DNA of 24,361 nt from Phycisphaerae bacterium (GTDB taxonomy: Bacteria; Planctomycetota; Phycisphaerae; UBA1845). The translations under genes were made by a program, and so were the position numbers. Each line of letters begins with the position of its first letter. The stretch's first letter is position 1. The DNA lies in the NCBI GenBank assembly GCA_021604825.1, contig BQJS01000052.1:1-24361 (forward strand), read 5' to 3'. This document shows, in pieces, positions 1-9,121 of the stretch. The notes under the pieces were generated by a model. It saw nothing but the letters and a program-made list of their open reading frames with translations, was not told where the DNA came from and searched no databases.

Positions 1-831
1 CCACTGTAATCGATGGTTCCCGAATTCGCACACGAGAATCGATCCGTCGTCGAGGCAATCGATGTCATAAGGATACCGCAACTGACCCGGATCGCCCCCC
101 ATTTTTCCCCATGCCGACAAGAATCGACCATTCAAATCAAATCGCAGAATGCGGTGGTTGCATGCATCAGCCACCCAAAGCGTATCTTCGTCGTCGATGT
201 CCATCGCTGCAGGCCGCCGCATCACTTTACCATCGATCTCACCCGCACATACGACACCCACGAATTCAAACGTCGGCGACCATTTGGTCACGCGGTCGTT
301 GCCGTTGTATTCGCTGACGTAGATAAACCCCTGCTTATCTATTGCGACATCGGTGGGCAGTTGAAACTCACCGTCACCATTGCCCTCTCGCCCGAATCGA
401 GCAAGCTCCTTCCCGTCGGCATCGAAGACCATGACACGGTGGTAGTGCGTGTCGGCGACGTAAAGGCGACCGTCATCGTGCGCATGCAATCCGACGGGTT
501 TACCGGCCAATCGCTCTGGCATCTGCCAACCAAGTTCGAACGAACCGTCGCGCCCAAACCGTTGAAGACGAGCGCTCTTGTCAACCACGTAGATCCGATC
601 TTGAGCGTCGAGGGTCAACGCTCGCGGGTAGCTAAACTCACCCGGTCCGAGTCCCAGACTCCCAAAGACGGCAACAACCTCATCATGCCCTTGGACATCC
701 TGCTTGCAACCGAGCTGCATGCCAAGGCAAACGGCCGCAAAAAGTGCCAAGTGCGTGACACCAATACTGCCACGCGTGGACGGCAAGATGCAGCTTCTTT
801 GGATCCGTCGATGAATCATGTTTCCCATCAT
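1..831 (-). CDS. NHL-repeat protein, 3' part missing at left edge
   Basis: The minus frame is open from an ATG-ATG pair at 831/828 to the window edge (277 codons, no stop). The N-terminus is basic, followed by a hydrophobic stretch ending in LGC at about residues 40-42, so it may be a lipoprotein, although the -3 position (Gln) is not canonical. From about residue 55 it reads as NHL/six-bladed beta-propeller repeats: 'G.GPGEFSYPRALTLDAQDRIYVVD', then 'FGREGNGDGEFQLPTDVAIDKQG' and 'PGQLRYPYDIDCLDDGSILV'-like units, each about 45-50 residues (shortened here). NHL propellers usually bind proteins, RNA or ligands; no catalytic residues are visible. The start lies 3 nt after the permease stop, so it is probably translated in the same operon. 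Function unknown; family assignment is strong. Confidence 0.85.
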   Translation of the reverse strand, partial: MMGNMIHRRIQRSCILPSTRGSIGVTHLALFAAVCLGMQLGCKQDVQGHDEVVAVFGSLGLGPGEFSYPRALTLDAQDRIYVVDKSARLQRFGRDGSFELGWQMPERLAGKPVGLHAHDDGRLYVADTHYHRVMVFDADGKELARFGREGNGDGEFQLPTDVAIDKQGFIYVSEYNGNDRVTKWSPTFEFVGVVCAGEIDGKVMRRPAAMDIDDEDTLWVADACNHRILRFDLNGRFLSAWGKMGGDPGQLRYPYDIDCLDDGSILVCEFGNHRLQW

Positions 832-834
832 GTG

Positions 835-2325
835 TTAACGATTCCCCCGCCATGCAAGCGAGAGCATCGCGATACCCGGGCACGCCGCAACCAAGAGCAA
901 GATGCACAGGGCGGCTAAAATATCATCTTCAAAACGATGGAACTTCTCGATCATTATCAATGACACCGGCGAGTAAACCGGCACGCGTACGAGCGATGTG
1001 GTCGTGACGTCGGCTAGGCTCATCGCGGCTGTAATCATGACGCCCGCGCTCATGGTTGGCCAATGATTCGCCAGAGTGACTCGTAACGTCGCAACCCCGG
1101 GTGAAGCGCCATCAACCAGCGCCGCTCCGACCGATGCAGCGTCGGATTGCTTGACTACGACATACGCAAACAGCACGCCCATCCATCCGAAGCGGGCGAC
1201 GCACCCAATCACCGTCAACATCCAATGGCTGTAGATACCTTCAAAAGGCAAGTACGCTGCAACCACAGCCTCACCCACGAGCGCCCCGGGAATCACCGCC
1301 CATGCCAGGACCACAAGCGGTGCGATGCGCCGAAGCGGTGCAATAGAGACGACGCATGCGCCCATCAAGATGATCAGCAGCCCAGCCAGCAGCGCAGACC
1401 CGAGTGAATAGATAATGTCAGCGCGATAAAGTTGCCATGTCAGGGTGATGGCGCTATCCAATTCAATGTCTTTGATCAAGCCGTACAACGGAACCATGAC
1501 AGATGCCGCAATCAACAACACGACTAACCCAACCATGATTCGCGGCGGGCGCACTGGCGTGTTGGATGCGTCGTCATGGACTTCGACTGTGCCACGCCTG
1601 CCGACGACAATCGCCGCGCCAACCGCAACAAGCATCGGTACCAACAATGGCAAACCAGCGATCACTGTTCCAACCGGATACGGTGACGATGTCGCCTCGC
1701 TCAAAAGCGCTGTCGCATAAACGATCATGTCGCAGGCATGCGGCACTGAATAGTCACCCAAAAATACCGCGAACAACAACATCCACGCACCCAAGATCGG
1801 CCGAACCAGCACCGACGTCAGCACGCAACGAAACGCGGTAAGTTTGCCGCCACTCAGAAGTGCCACCTCAAAAAGTCGGTGCCCCCGGCGCGCCCACGCC
1901 CCGCCGATCAAGAGCGCGGCAATGGGCCAACACCACAATGCCCACACCAAAACGCATCGAAATTCACCCGCGCCTCCCACCCACGACCGTACTCCCAACG
2001 CAATTACCATCGGTGGAAGAATCAAGGGCGCGACGATCAAGCTGGCGACGACGCCAATCTGATTCACGTTTGCGGCAAGACCGATCAACATGATACCTGG
2101 GATCGCCAACAAACATGCAGCCGTCGCACCCAATGCAGCCAACCCGGCTGAGCGGAGAAACAACCCCAGATGAAAGCCACCGGATGAAGCACCCAAGGTG
2201 TCAACCGCGCCCTCGGGCATCGATTCAAAGCATTTGATAATCAACATGACGGCTGGATATATGACCGTTGCCAGAAGCAAGCAGGCACCGACGACCATGA
2301 AAGTTGCGAATGCCTTCTGCGTCAC
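835..2325 (-). CDS. ABC transporter double permease, iron(III)/thiamine type (FbpB/ThiP-like)
   Basis: A 496-residue, very hydrophobic protein with roughly a dozen membrane segments in two halves. Each half contains a recognisable ABC permease coupling loop (EAA-type): EVALLSGG at about residues 153-160 and AALVDGASPG at about 401-410. This duplicated layout is typical of iron(III) and thiamine importer permeases, where one polypeptide forms the whole channel. The start is a GTG that overlaps the TGA of the substrate-binding gene in a GTGA junction, so the two are probably translationally coupled. It would import the ligand delivered by the upstream lipoprotein. The matching ATPase is not in this window and may lie beyond the left edge. 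The substrate (iron versus another ion or cofactor) is inferred from the family only. Confidence 0.88.
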   Translation of the reverse strand: MTQKAFATFMVVGACLLLATVIYPAVMLIIKCFESMPEGAVDTLGASSGGFHLGLFLRSAGLAALGATAACLLAIPGIMLIGLAANVNQIGVVASLIVAPLILPPMVIALGVRSWVGGAGEFRCVLVWALWCWPIAALLIGGAWARRGHRLFEVALLSGGKLTAFRCVLTSVLVRPILGAWMLLFAVFLGDYSVPHACDMIVYATALLSEATSSPYPVGTVIAGLPLLVPMLVAVGAAIVVGRRGTVEVHDDASNTPVRPPRIMVGLVVLLIAASVMVPLYGLIKDIELDSAITLTWQLYRADIIYSLGSALLAGLLIILMGACVVSIAPLRRIAPLVVLAWAVIPGALVGEAVVAAYLPFEGIYSHWMLTVIGCVARFGWMGVLFAYVVVKQSDAASVGAALVDGASPGVATLRVTLANHWPTMSAGVMITAAMSLADVTTTSLVRVPVYSPVSLIMIEKFHRFEDDILAALCILLLVAACPGIAMLSLAWRGNR

Positions 2326-3368
2326 TTCAGAAGCGTCTCACGACAGATTCGAATAGCCACCGGCATGGCATCGGCGATTTCATCGGGTGATACAAGGTTG
2401 GCAGGGAATAGCGGCATATTGAGTTCTTCGCAAAGCGCTGGGCGAACGGGGTAGTTTCCGGAATCACTCTTAGCCAGCATGCGTTCGACTTTCGCCGAAA
2501 GGATGTAGTCAATCAAGCGGTGGGCGGCTTTGTTCTTCTCTGAACCGGCAACCAATGCGACCGTATTCGGAATGGTCAGGATACCAGCCCCCTCCAACTC
2601 AGGAAACACCATCGCAATCTTATGGCCTCTCCGCTGCGCCACCAGCACGTCATCCGAATCGGTCATGGCGAAACGAACTTCGCCAGCAATCAGACGACGG
2701 ACGGCGGTGCTGTTGCCATCGGTCACCAAAACACCGTGAGCGACAAGCTCTTGGAGATACGTCCGCAATCGATCGTTTCCCCAAGATGCCGCCAGCGCCG
2801 CAACGTGCCCCCGCGTCGTGCCAAACAAAGGATTGGCGATCGCCAGCTTGGATGCCACCTCAGGTTTCGCCAGGTCTTTCCATGAGTTGGGCACGTCCTG
2901 CTGCTCGGTTTGTTCTGGCATGTAGGCAATCACCCGCGCCCGCATCGCGAATCCCGTCCACAGGTCGCCCTCATCGTGATACACGCGATGAATGTCCGCC
3001 GCACTGGGCGAATCGTACGCAGTTAAGAGTCCTTCGCGCGCCAACAACACTGTTTGCGATTGCTCGCTCGACCAGAACACGTTGGCTCTCGGATGCTCTT
3101 TTTCGGCACGAATGCGATTGACCAGTCCGGTCGTCTTTCCCGCTTCTGAATCGGTCACCAATTCAACGCGAGCGCCGGTTTCCTTTTCGTATTGAGCGAT
3201 GACGTCGCGCAGAAATCGTTCGTCCACGCTCGAATAAAGGACCACCGATTCATTGGATTCCGACTTGGACGAAGGAGGTTTGCATCCGGCGACGAACACC
3301 ACGGCAGCCAAAGTCGTCATTGCAAAGTAGACGACCCGTCGGATGGACGTTTCGGATTGATTGATCAT
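2322..3368 (-). CDS. ABC transporter substrate-binding lipoprotein, Fe(3+) type (FutA/FbpA-like)
   Basis: A 348-residue protein with a basic N-terminus, hydrophobic core and a lipobox VAGC with the lipidated cysteine at residue 29. The mature part begins 'VVLYSSVDERFLRDVIAQYE' and continues with ETGARVELVTDSEAGKT, VFWSSEQSQTVLLAREGLL and a late TIPNTVALVAGSEKNKAAHRLIDYILS block. These are the usual landmarks of the iron-binding family of periplasmic solute-binding proteins (group with FutA, FbpA, AfuA). No clear ribosome binding site precedes the ATG. The stop overlaps the permease start by 4 nt. It lies 42 nt downstream of the coiled-coil gene, so all four minus-strand genes could be one transcript. 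Family is clear; iron as the ligand is inference. Confidence 0.88.
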   Translation of the reverse strand: MINQSETSIRRVVYFAMTTLAAVVFVAGCKPPSSKSESNESVVLYSSVDERFLRDVIAQYEKETGARVELVTDSEAGKTTGLVNRIRAEKEHPRANVFWSSEQSQTVLLAREGLLTAYDSPSAADIHRVYHDEGDLWTGFAMRARVIAYMPEQTEQQDVPNSWKDLAKPEVASKLAIANPLFGTTRGHVAALAASWGNDRLRTYLQELVAHGVLVTDGNSTAVRRLIAGEVRFAMTDSDDVLVAQRRGHKIAMVFPELEGAGILTIPNTVALVAGSEKNKAAHRLIDYILSAKVERMLAKSDSGNYPVRPALCEELNMPLFPANLVSPDEIADAMPVAIRICRETLLK

Positions 3369-3410
3369 AGGAATGGGTCGCTGGGTTTTATTGAGGTGGT
3401 GCGCCGTCAG

Positions 3411-5267
3411 CTATTCTTCGGTCTTCGCGGCGTCATCACCATCGGACTCCGCCGGTTGCGGTTCGCCTTCATCGCCGGATGCGTCATCGCCATCCGCGCC
3501 ATCTTGGTCATCGGAAGCGGGCGGCATGGTGCCGAATCCTTTGGGCAGTCGCTTGAAGTATTCGCGGACGGCTTTTTGATACTGTCGCGGAATGCGATCG
3601 TTATCCACGGTATCGATCGCATCGCGTTCAGCCGCTGCCATCAACTCGACGAAATCTTCGGTGGCCTCACCTTTGACCTGTTCACCATCGACGAGGAACT
3701 GACCGATGATGCGACCCTTGGTCGTCTCCACCTTGCCGCGCTCGATCTTGAAACCGATGTTGGTTTGTTCTTTCTGTGCGTATCCGCCGCGACCCTGGCC
3801 AATGTTGCCTTGACCACCGCCGCTTCCGCCGCCTTTGCCTTGTCCCATCCCACTACCGTTGCAACCGGAACAGTTATTGCCGTTCTTTTGGCCCGTCCCT
3901 GAACACTGCTTGCAGGAATCGCCCATATCATTCTTAGCCGATTCCAAATCCGAGAGCGTCGATTCAAGCTGGCTCATTTCCTGCTCAAGCGATTCCATCT
4001 CGCTGAGTTGCTCGCCCGCGGCTTGCATTTCGCTGCTGGCTGAGTCCATCTGACCGGAGCCAGCCGCCTTCGCCGCCTTTTGCATCTGGTCGCTCATCTG
4101 ATTGATGGCCTGCTTTGCTCCCTGCTGCTTCTTGACTTGCTGAGCGAGCTTGTCGATTTGCTTTTGCGACATGCCGCTTTTTTCAAGCTGCTTTTTCATC
4201 TGCTCCAAGTCTTCCTTGGTCAGCTTTTGAAGCATCCGCTCGACGTCTTCTTTCTTGATACCGGCTTGTTCGAGCTTCTTTTGAAGTTGCTTTTGTTTGG
4301 CAATATTGTCGAGCTGCTTGGCGAGGTCGGCCAACTGCTTCTGCATTTTCTCAGTGAACTCTTTGTCATTTTCCTGCTTGAGCGTCGCGAGCTGTTCCTG
4401 CATTTTTTTCAGAGTCTGCTTGGCTGTCTTGAAATCACCCGCGGCCAACTCACGCGTGAGCTTTTGTACGGGCGTACGTTCACCGGTTGGCTCTTTCAGT
4501 GCCCGTAGCATGCGCTTGGTCTCTTTGACCTTGTCGTATTTTTCGTCTTGCTGTTTCTTGCGGACGGCGTCGGCGAGATGGTCGATTTTCTTGATGCCCT
4601 CGTGTCGAAGATCCTGCGGTTTGGTCATCTTGCTTTCGGACATCGCCTCCAGCTTCTCGATCTCCTCCTTCATGTCCGACATCGCCGGATTGCCCTTGGC
4701 CATCTTCTTGATGTTTTCGAGTCGCTTCTTGACCTCCACCTTGGTGCGCTCGACCTGAACAGAATTCTGAACGCGCGACTTGCCCTTGTCAGACTGGAAC
4801 AAATCGTCGGGCACCAAAAACATCGCCAGCGCTACAAGCGATGCCGCAATCGCAGATGTCGCAGAATTGGGCCAACGCAATTGCAGGTGTTTGCGAACCG
4901 TGACCGACGACGCAGCCGCAGCCGCATCGACACAAACGGCCATGTCAAATGGATCGGTTGAATCGGTCAGATAAAGGCTGCTACTAACGCGCTCCGAAAA
5001 TCCAGCGGCTTCATCGAGGGCGGTCGCAGCTTGGGCTTCCGTCGGCGCAGAAACCAAACTCCAAATTGTACCAACGATCAATACCGCTCCCAGCGCAATC
5101 GCCGTGATCAACAACCAAGGCATCTGCCAACCTGACAAACGAGCGGCCAACACGAACACACCAAATGCCACCGCCCCCCACGTCGCAACGTGCGCGGTCG
5201 TTGAAAACCAAACGTTCATCCACAGTCGAGATCGCGCGCGGGCAACTTGTTGCTGGACGTTGGACAT
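3411..5267 (-). CDS. membrane-anchored coiled-coil protein with DnaJ-like zinc finger
   Basis: The frame is open from 5351, but the best start is the ATG at 5267 (MSNVQQQVARARSRLW), with GGGAG about 9 nt upstream; this gives 618 residues. Two membrane segments lie at about residues 25-44 and 50-72 and a third at about 137-152. Residues 175-450 are Lys/Glu/Gln-rich and almost certainly a long coiled coil. Two CxxCxGxG motifs follow (C452-C455 and C466-C469), as in half of a DnaJ zinc finger, then a Gly-rich linker (about 474-495). A compact segment ending in IPRQYQKAVREYFKRLPKG (559-577) precedes an acidic tail. I recall similar large coiled-coil proteins in planctomycetes near MoxR/VWA genes, but no such gene is here. 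Function unknown. Confidence 0.85.
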   Translation of the reverse strand: MSNVQQQVARARSRLWMNVWFSTTAHVATWGAVAFGVFVLAARLSGWQMPWLLITAIALGAVLIVGTIWSLVSAPTEAQAATALDEAAGFSERVSSSLYLTDSTDPFDMAVCVDAAAAASSVTVRKHLQLRWPNSATSAIAASLVALAMFLVPDDLFQSDKGKSRVQNSVQVERTKVEVKKRLENIKKMAKGNPAMSDMKEEIEKLEAMSESKMTKPQDLRHEGIKKIDHLADAVRKKQQDEKYDKVKETKRMLRALKEPTGERTPVQKLTRELAAGDFKTAKQTLKKMQEQLATLKQENDKEFTEKMQKQLADLAKQLDNIAKQKQLQKKLEQAGIKKEDVERMLQKLTKEDLEQMKKQLEKSGMSQKQIDKLAQQVKKQQGAKQAINQMSDQMQKAAKAAGSGQMDSASSEMQAAGEQLSEMESLEQEMSQLESTLSDLESAKNDMGDSCKQCSGTGQKNGNNCSGCNGSGMGQGKGGGSGGGQGNIGQGRGGYAQKEQTNIGFKIERGKVETTKGRIIGQFLVDGEQVKGEATEDFVELMAAAERDAIDTVDNDRIPRQYQKAVREYFKRLPKGFGTMPPASDDQDGADGDDASGDEGEPQPAESDGDDAAKTEE

Positions 5268-5578
5268 GACGGGTGACTCCCAATGATTCAACCCAGCATC
5301 GGGTTGATACACATTGTCAGGGTGCTTCAAGTCTGCAGGGCTTAGGTACAATTACCCAAATTGAATTCTACGCTCCAGCCATACCCCAGGCAACCAGTAT
5401 ACTCACGCTGTCGTCAAGATTGGCGTTGATGCTTAAGTGCAATCGTATTCGCCGCCATCGGCGCAAAGCAAATCATCGCCTCAGCATCAGTCAAACATCC
5501 CTTTGGTCGGGGAACCACTCAACGGCACCCAATTAATCTGCACGGATGCAATAACGCCATTGTCCGGGAGGACGGTTC
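5268..5578. other. divergent intergenic region
   Basis: These 311 nt separate the divergent coiled-coil and Mrr-type genes and should hold both promoters. The open frame of the coiled-coil gene continues in here for 28 codons, but it lacks coding character. I see no convincing -35/-10 pair; a TATACT hexamer on the minus strand near 5400 lacks a good partner. GGGAGGA around 5566 is the ribosome binding site of the plus-strand gene. Confidence 0.5.
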
Positions 5579-6292
5579 GTGTTGCGTTCGACGGATGCTC
5601 ATTCCGATTCGCTCAACGACGTCCAGCCCGACCGTGCGCGAGCAACCAAAGACCCGAACCGCTGGGTCCTACTCACAGTAGTCCTACTGATCGCCGCTGC
5701 CGGTTCATTTGTCGGCACCTACATAAGACTACGCCAAATCGCCGTCTCGGTCGCAGCCGCATTCTGTGTATTTGTGTGTGGCCACCTGACAACCCGTTGG
5801 GTCCGCCGATATCAGCCCCGACAGCCTGGGAGGCCATCCAAAACCCATTGGGAAATGAATTCCGTCTACAACCGAAAACTCGCCCAGTACAAACGAATGG
5901 CCAATCGGTTGGCGATGTACGCAATGACGCCGAACGAATTTGAACAATTCGTCTTGAAGTACTTTGAGTATTGCGGATTCGACACGGAAACAACTCCGCC
6001 GACCGGCGATGGTGGTATCGATGGAATTGTCAGACGTGCCGGCTGCGTCGCATTGGTACAATGTAAGCGGTATCGCAAACCAATCGCCCAAGCACCTTTG
6101 AGGGAATTCTTGGGCGTACTCACGAAAGCCAACGCAGATACCGGTTACTTTGTCACCACATCATCGTTTGGACCGGGGGCCCGGCGATTTGCCCGAGGCA
6201 CGATCATCAACCTTATCGATGGGGAAACGCTGGTGTGCATGATTCAAGCGTTGCCCTATCTCAGCCCGACGACCGGAACACCTATTCGATAG
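5579..6292 (+). CDS. membrane-anchored Mrr-type restriction endonuclease-like protein
   Basis: A 237-residue protein starting at GTG, chosen because GGGAGGA sits about 8 nt upstream. Two hydrophobic segments (about residues 29-48 and 53-72) anchor the N-terminus. From MTPNEFEQFVLKYF (116) onward it is an Mrr_cat (PD-(D/E)xK) domain: an N-terminal Glu (120 or 122), GDGGIDG with D148, and QCK with Q161 and K163, followed by the typical 'ADTGYFVTTSSFGPGARRFA' helix-strand end. The family cleaves DNA, often modified DNA, but many two-TM versions are uncharacterised and no methyltransferase or specificity gene is adjacent. It could act in defence, DNA uptake or membrane-linked turnover. The domain call is firm; the role is inference. 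Confidence 0.88.
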   Translation: MLRSTDAHSDSLNDVQPDRARATKDPNRWVLLTVVLLIAAAGSFVGTYIRLRQIAVSVAAAFCVFVCGHLTTRWVRRYQPRQPGRPSKTHWEMNSVYNRKLAQYKRMANRLAMYAMTPNEFEQFVLKYFEYCGFDTETTPPTGDGGIDGIVRRAGCVALVQCKRYRKPIAQAPLREFLGVLTKANADTGYFVTTSSFGPGARRFARGTIINLIDGETLVCMIQALPYLSPTTGTPIR

Positions 6293-6342
6293 GATTTTTG
6301 CGCCTTCGCAAATCGTGGACTGCGGATACAATCAATGTAACT

Positions 6343-8256
6343 ATGTCAACACTCAAACAAACAATATGGCTCGGGTTCATCCTCGCATTCCCATTCATCT
6401 GTGGAGCCGCTGATCCAAAGGGTCAGGAAACGCCAGACGAACCCAAAGCAACGCCAGCACCCACACCACCGCCGGAACCAACCGAACTACTCGTCGAGGG
6501 GCAAACGTTCAATCACAGCGGTGGAGGTATCGAAGGCGCAACCGTCACGCTCAACCTGAAGTCTGATCAGTCTCTGATCGCCGAATGCAAAACAACGGGG
6601 TACGGCGACTTTCAGCTCAAAGCGGATAAGAAGCATTCGGGTGAGGCAACACTAACCATCACCAAGCAGCATTACGTTACCGCCAACATTGACGTCACCC
6701 TTTCGGCGAGTGACGAACCACCCTTTGTCGATCATCAAATGGTGGGTGCAATCGTTTTGGAAGGCAGCGTCCTCGACAAGGCATCTCAACAGCCCATCGC
6801 AGCCGCCAAGGTCGTCGCGAAGTCAGGTTATAAAGATTACGAAACCGAAACCGATTCCAAGGGCGCGTTCAAGCTGGAGGGCATACTGCCCGGTGGGTTG
6901 TCTGTGAAAGTAACGTCGAAGGGATATGCAGATCACGACGCCCGAATCCGCGAAGCTGAGAACGCAGGACTTCAGAGTATCCAGCTTTCGCCGGAACGCA
7001 TCGTCAATCTGACCGTCGTCGACGACAAGAAATCGCCCATCGCGCGTGTCGTGATTGAGACCATCGACTCACCACACCGGAAGTACCGTCAAGCAACCAC
7101 CGATGCGAAGGGGCAAGCCCGGCTTGACGGCTTGGATTTCGATTGCGAATCCCTAATGGTGCGGCTCACCCATACAACCATGGTGTCGGATATTGAATTC
7201 GATCGCACGCTTGAGTTGCCTACGGACAAGAGAGAATCCGATCACGAATTGGTCATGGCGTCGGCGGGAATCGTTACCGGTAAAATCACGTCGGTATCGC
7301 CTGAGTACACAATGCGCGAACCGGTCCCGGCCAACGGTGCCCGTGTTTCGATCGGCAGAACTGCCCAGGAAGCCGCCCCCAAGTCGTGGTCCGACTTTGA
7401 AGGCCTCTATGAAATCCATGGTGTGGCCGACGGACCGACCGTTGTCACCGTTCACCTTACGGGGCAAGCACCAGAACTTCGCGCGATCAACGTCAAAGCC
7501 GGCGAAAGTACAACCGCTGATTTCAAACTGGCACCGGGTCGATCAATTACCGGAGTCGTCAAAGATGCCGAGGGCAACGGTCACCCGGGCACACACATCA
7601 CCGCCACCGAATGGCGTGGCCACTCGACGCTGGGGTTGGCTGCGATTAGCAATGCGAATGGCAATTTTGAAATCCTCGACGCTCCAGTCGATGCGTTTGC
7701 GGTGTCGGTCTATGCCGACGGTTTCCTGCCGCTCGTCGATCAAGTCATCACAGCCGACAAATCGTCGTACCAGTTTGATCTGAAAGTCGATCCACGGGCC
7801 ACCGCTTCTGAGATGGCTGCGTCCATCAAGCCCGGTGAGGCTGCTCCTGACTTTGCCGTGAAAACACTCGATGGAACGTCTTTGAAACTTGCCGACCTCA
7901 CGGGAAAAATCGTCGTTCTCGACTTCTGGGCCACCTGGTGTGGACCGTGCATCGGTGAAATCCCAGGCATGATTGACATTCAGAAAACCTACGCCGCCCG
8001 CAAAGACGTCGTCATCATCAGCGTGAGCCTCGATGCCGACGAAGCCAAGCTCAAGTCCTTCGTCAACGATCGAAAAATGAACTGGCACCACGTCTTTGGC
8101 GAGTCGGGCAATGCCAACAAGACCGCCGACGCGTACGGTGTGGTGGCGATTCCCTCGCTGTTCGTCATCGATCAAAAAGGCAAGATCGCAATGTCGGAAG
8201 GCTCGACGGCTACGGTTAAAGGCATCATCTTGAAACTGCTCGAATCTGGCAGTTGA
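6343..8256 (+). CDS. secreted carboxypeptidase-regulatory-like repeat protein with C-terminal TlpA-like thioredoxin domain
   Basis: The start at the ATG at 6343 gives a clean signal peptide (MSTLKQTIWLGFILAFPFICGAA); the frame extends further upstream but would bury it. The protein has 637 residues. After a Pro-rich linker come several beta-sandwich repeats of carboxypeptidase-regulatory-like type, seen as recurring 'GxxxxGATVTL', 'TDSKGAFKLEGILPG' and 'VKDAEGNGHPGTHI' patterns. The last 140 residues are an AhpC/TSA-TlpA-like thioredoxin fold with W532-C-G-P-C536 and a cis-Pro region AIPSLFVID. It is probably an exported thiol-disulfide oxidoreductase carried on a stalk. No ribosome binding site is evident. 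It lies 50 nt after the Mrr-type gene and may be independently transcribed. Substrate unknown. Confidence 0.9.
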   Translation: MSTLKQTIWLGFILAFPFICGAADPKGQETPDEPKATPAPTPPPEPTELLVEGQTFNHSGGGIEGATVTLNLKSDQSLIAECKTTGYGDFQLKADKKHSGEATLTITKQHYVTANIDVTLSASDEPPFVDHQMVGAIVLEGSVLDKASQQPIAAAKVVAKSGYKDYETETDSKGAFKLEGILPGGLSVKVTSKGYADHDARIREAENAGLQSIQLSPERIVNLTVVDDKKSPIARVVIETIDSPHRKYRQATTDAKGQARLDGLDFDCESLMVRLTHTTMVSDIEFDRTLELPTDKRESDHELVMASAGIVTGKITSVSPEYTMREPVPANGARVSIGRTAQEAAPKSWSDFEGLYEIHGVADGPTVVTVHLTGQAPELRAINVKAGESTTADFKLAPGRSITGVVKDAEGNGHPGTHITATEWRGHSTLGLAAISNANGNFEILDAPVDAFAVSVYADGFLPLVDQVITADKSSYQFDLKVDPRATASEMAASIKPGEAAPDFAVKTLDGTSLKLADLTGKIVVLDFWATWCGPCIGEIPGMIDIQKTYAARKDVVIISVSLDADEAKLKSFVNDRKMNWHHVFGESGNANKTADAYGVVAIPSLFVIDQKGKIAMSEGSTATVKGIILKLLESGS

Positions 8257-8462
8257 CACATGCCCCCGCTTCAAGGATGTTTACCGTCAGAGCTTACCGC
8301 GAAAAGGGGTTTACACGCTTCTAAAAACCCCATCGCCGGGGGCATCGGGGTATCATTGGTATCGTTTGCAATATGTCGACGCGGATGGTTGGGCCTGGCC
8401 TGGATTCAACGCCTGCCCGGTTGCTGCGTGGCATTGAATAAGTCTTGGATCGGTAATTCACC

Positions 8463-9065
8463 ATGGAACAATGGGAAGTGGCCCGCTGCACGAGCGTGTG
8501 CAGTTCGTCGGGCCGTGAACTTGCAGAAAACGAGCCCATCTTCGCGGTCCTCTACGACGAGGGCGACACATTCCGCCGCGAAGATTTCTCAGTCGAAGAT
8601 TGGCCGGGACCACCGGCTGACTGCTACTGCTTCTTCAAAACCGCTGTGCCCGCGCGCGAAAAGAAAAAGCGCCTCCTGCTCGACGACGAGGTGCTCATCA
8701 GCTTCTTCACCCGACTCGCCGACGAAACGCTCGACGAGCGCATCCGGTTTCGGTTTGTGCTCGCGCTGATTTTAATGCGCAAGCGGATCTTGAAATACGA
8801 ACAGACCACGCAGGTCGATGGCAAAGAGGTTTGGCACATGCGACTCGTCCGCGAGCAATCCATCCACCAGGTCATCAACCCGCAGCTCGATGACAGCCAG
8901 ATCGACAGCGTCAGTCGCCAGCTCGGCGCGATCCTTCATGGCGACATGGGTGACTTTGACGAAATCGACGCAGCCGACGCCGAAGCATCTGAAATAGAAC
9001 CGGTCGACACCGAATCCGTTGATTCTGGGGAACCCGAGCCCGAAGCGATACAGGATGCGAATTGA
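8463..9065 (+). CDS. conserved hypothetical protein with four cysteines
   Basis: A 200-residue protein that I recognise only as a conserved planctomycete-type hypothetical. It begins MEQWEVARCTSVCSSSGREL, and cysteines C9, C13, C54 and C56 could form a zinc site. The core, DDEVLISFFTRL followed by RIRFRFVLALILMRKRILKYE (about 74-112), is helical and basic, then a segment WHMRLVREQS. The last 40 residues are very acidic and look disordered. There is no signal peptide or membrane segment, so it is probably cytoplasmic. No clear ribosome binding site precedes the ATG; 206 nt without a visible feature separate it from the thioredoxin-domain gene. It is followed 56 nt later by the lipoprotein gene, so the two may be cotranscribed. 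Function unknown. Confidence 0.8.
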   Translation: MEQWEVARCTSVCSSSGRELAENEPIFAVLYDEGDTFRREDFSVEDWPGPPADCYCFFKTAVPAREKKKRLLLDDEVLISFFTRLADETLDERIRFRFVLALILMRKRILKYEQTTQVDGKEVWHMRLVREQSIHQVINPQLDDSQIDSVSRQLGAILHGDMGDFDEIDAADAEASEIEPVDTESVDSGEPEPEAIQDAN

Positions 9066-9121
9066 CGGCGGTTCGACGAGTTGCCCTGCATGCGACGCGG
9101 AATAATAAGCGGAGAGAGATG

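Noticed and set aside
13..918. Long plus-strand frame of 301 codons
   Set aside because: It is the reverse shadow of the NHL-repeat gene, whose translation shows clear repeats.
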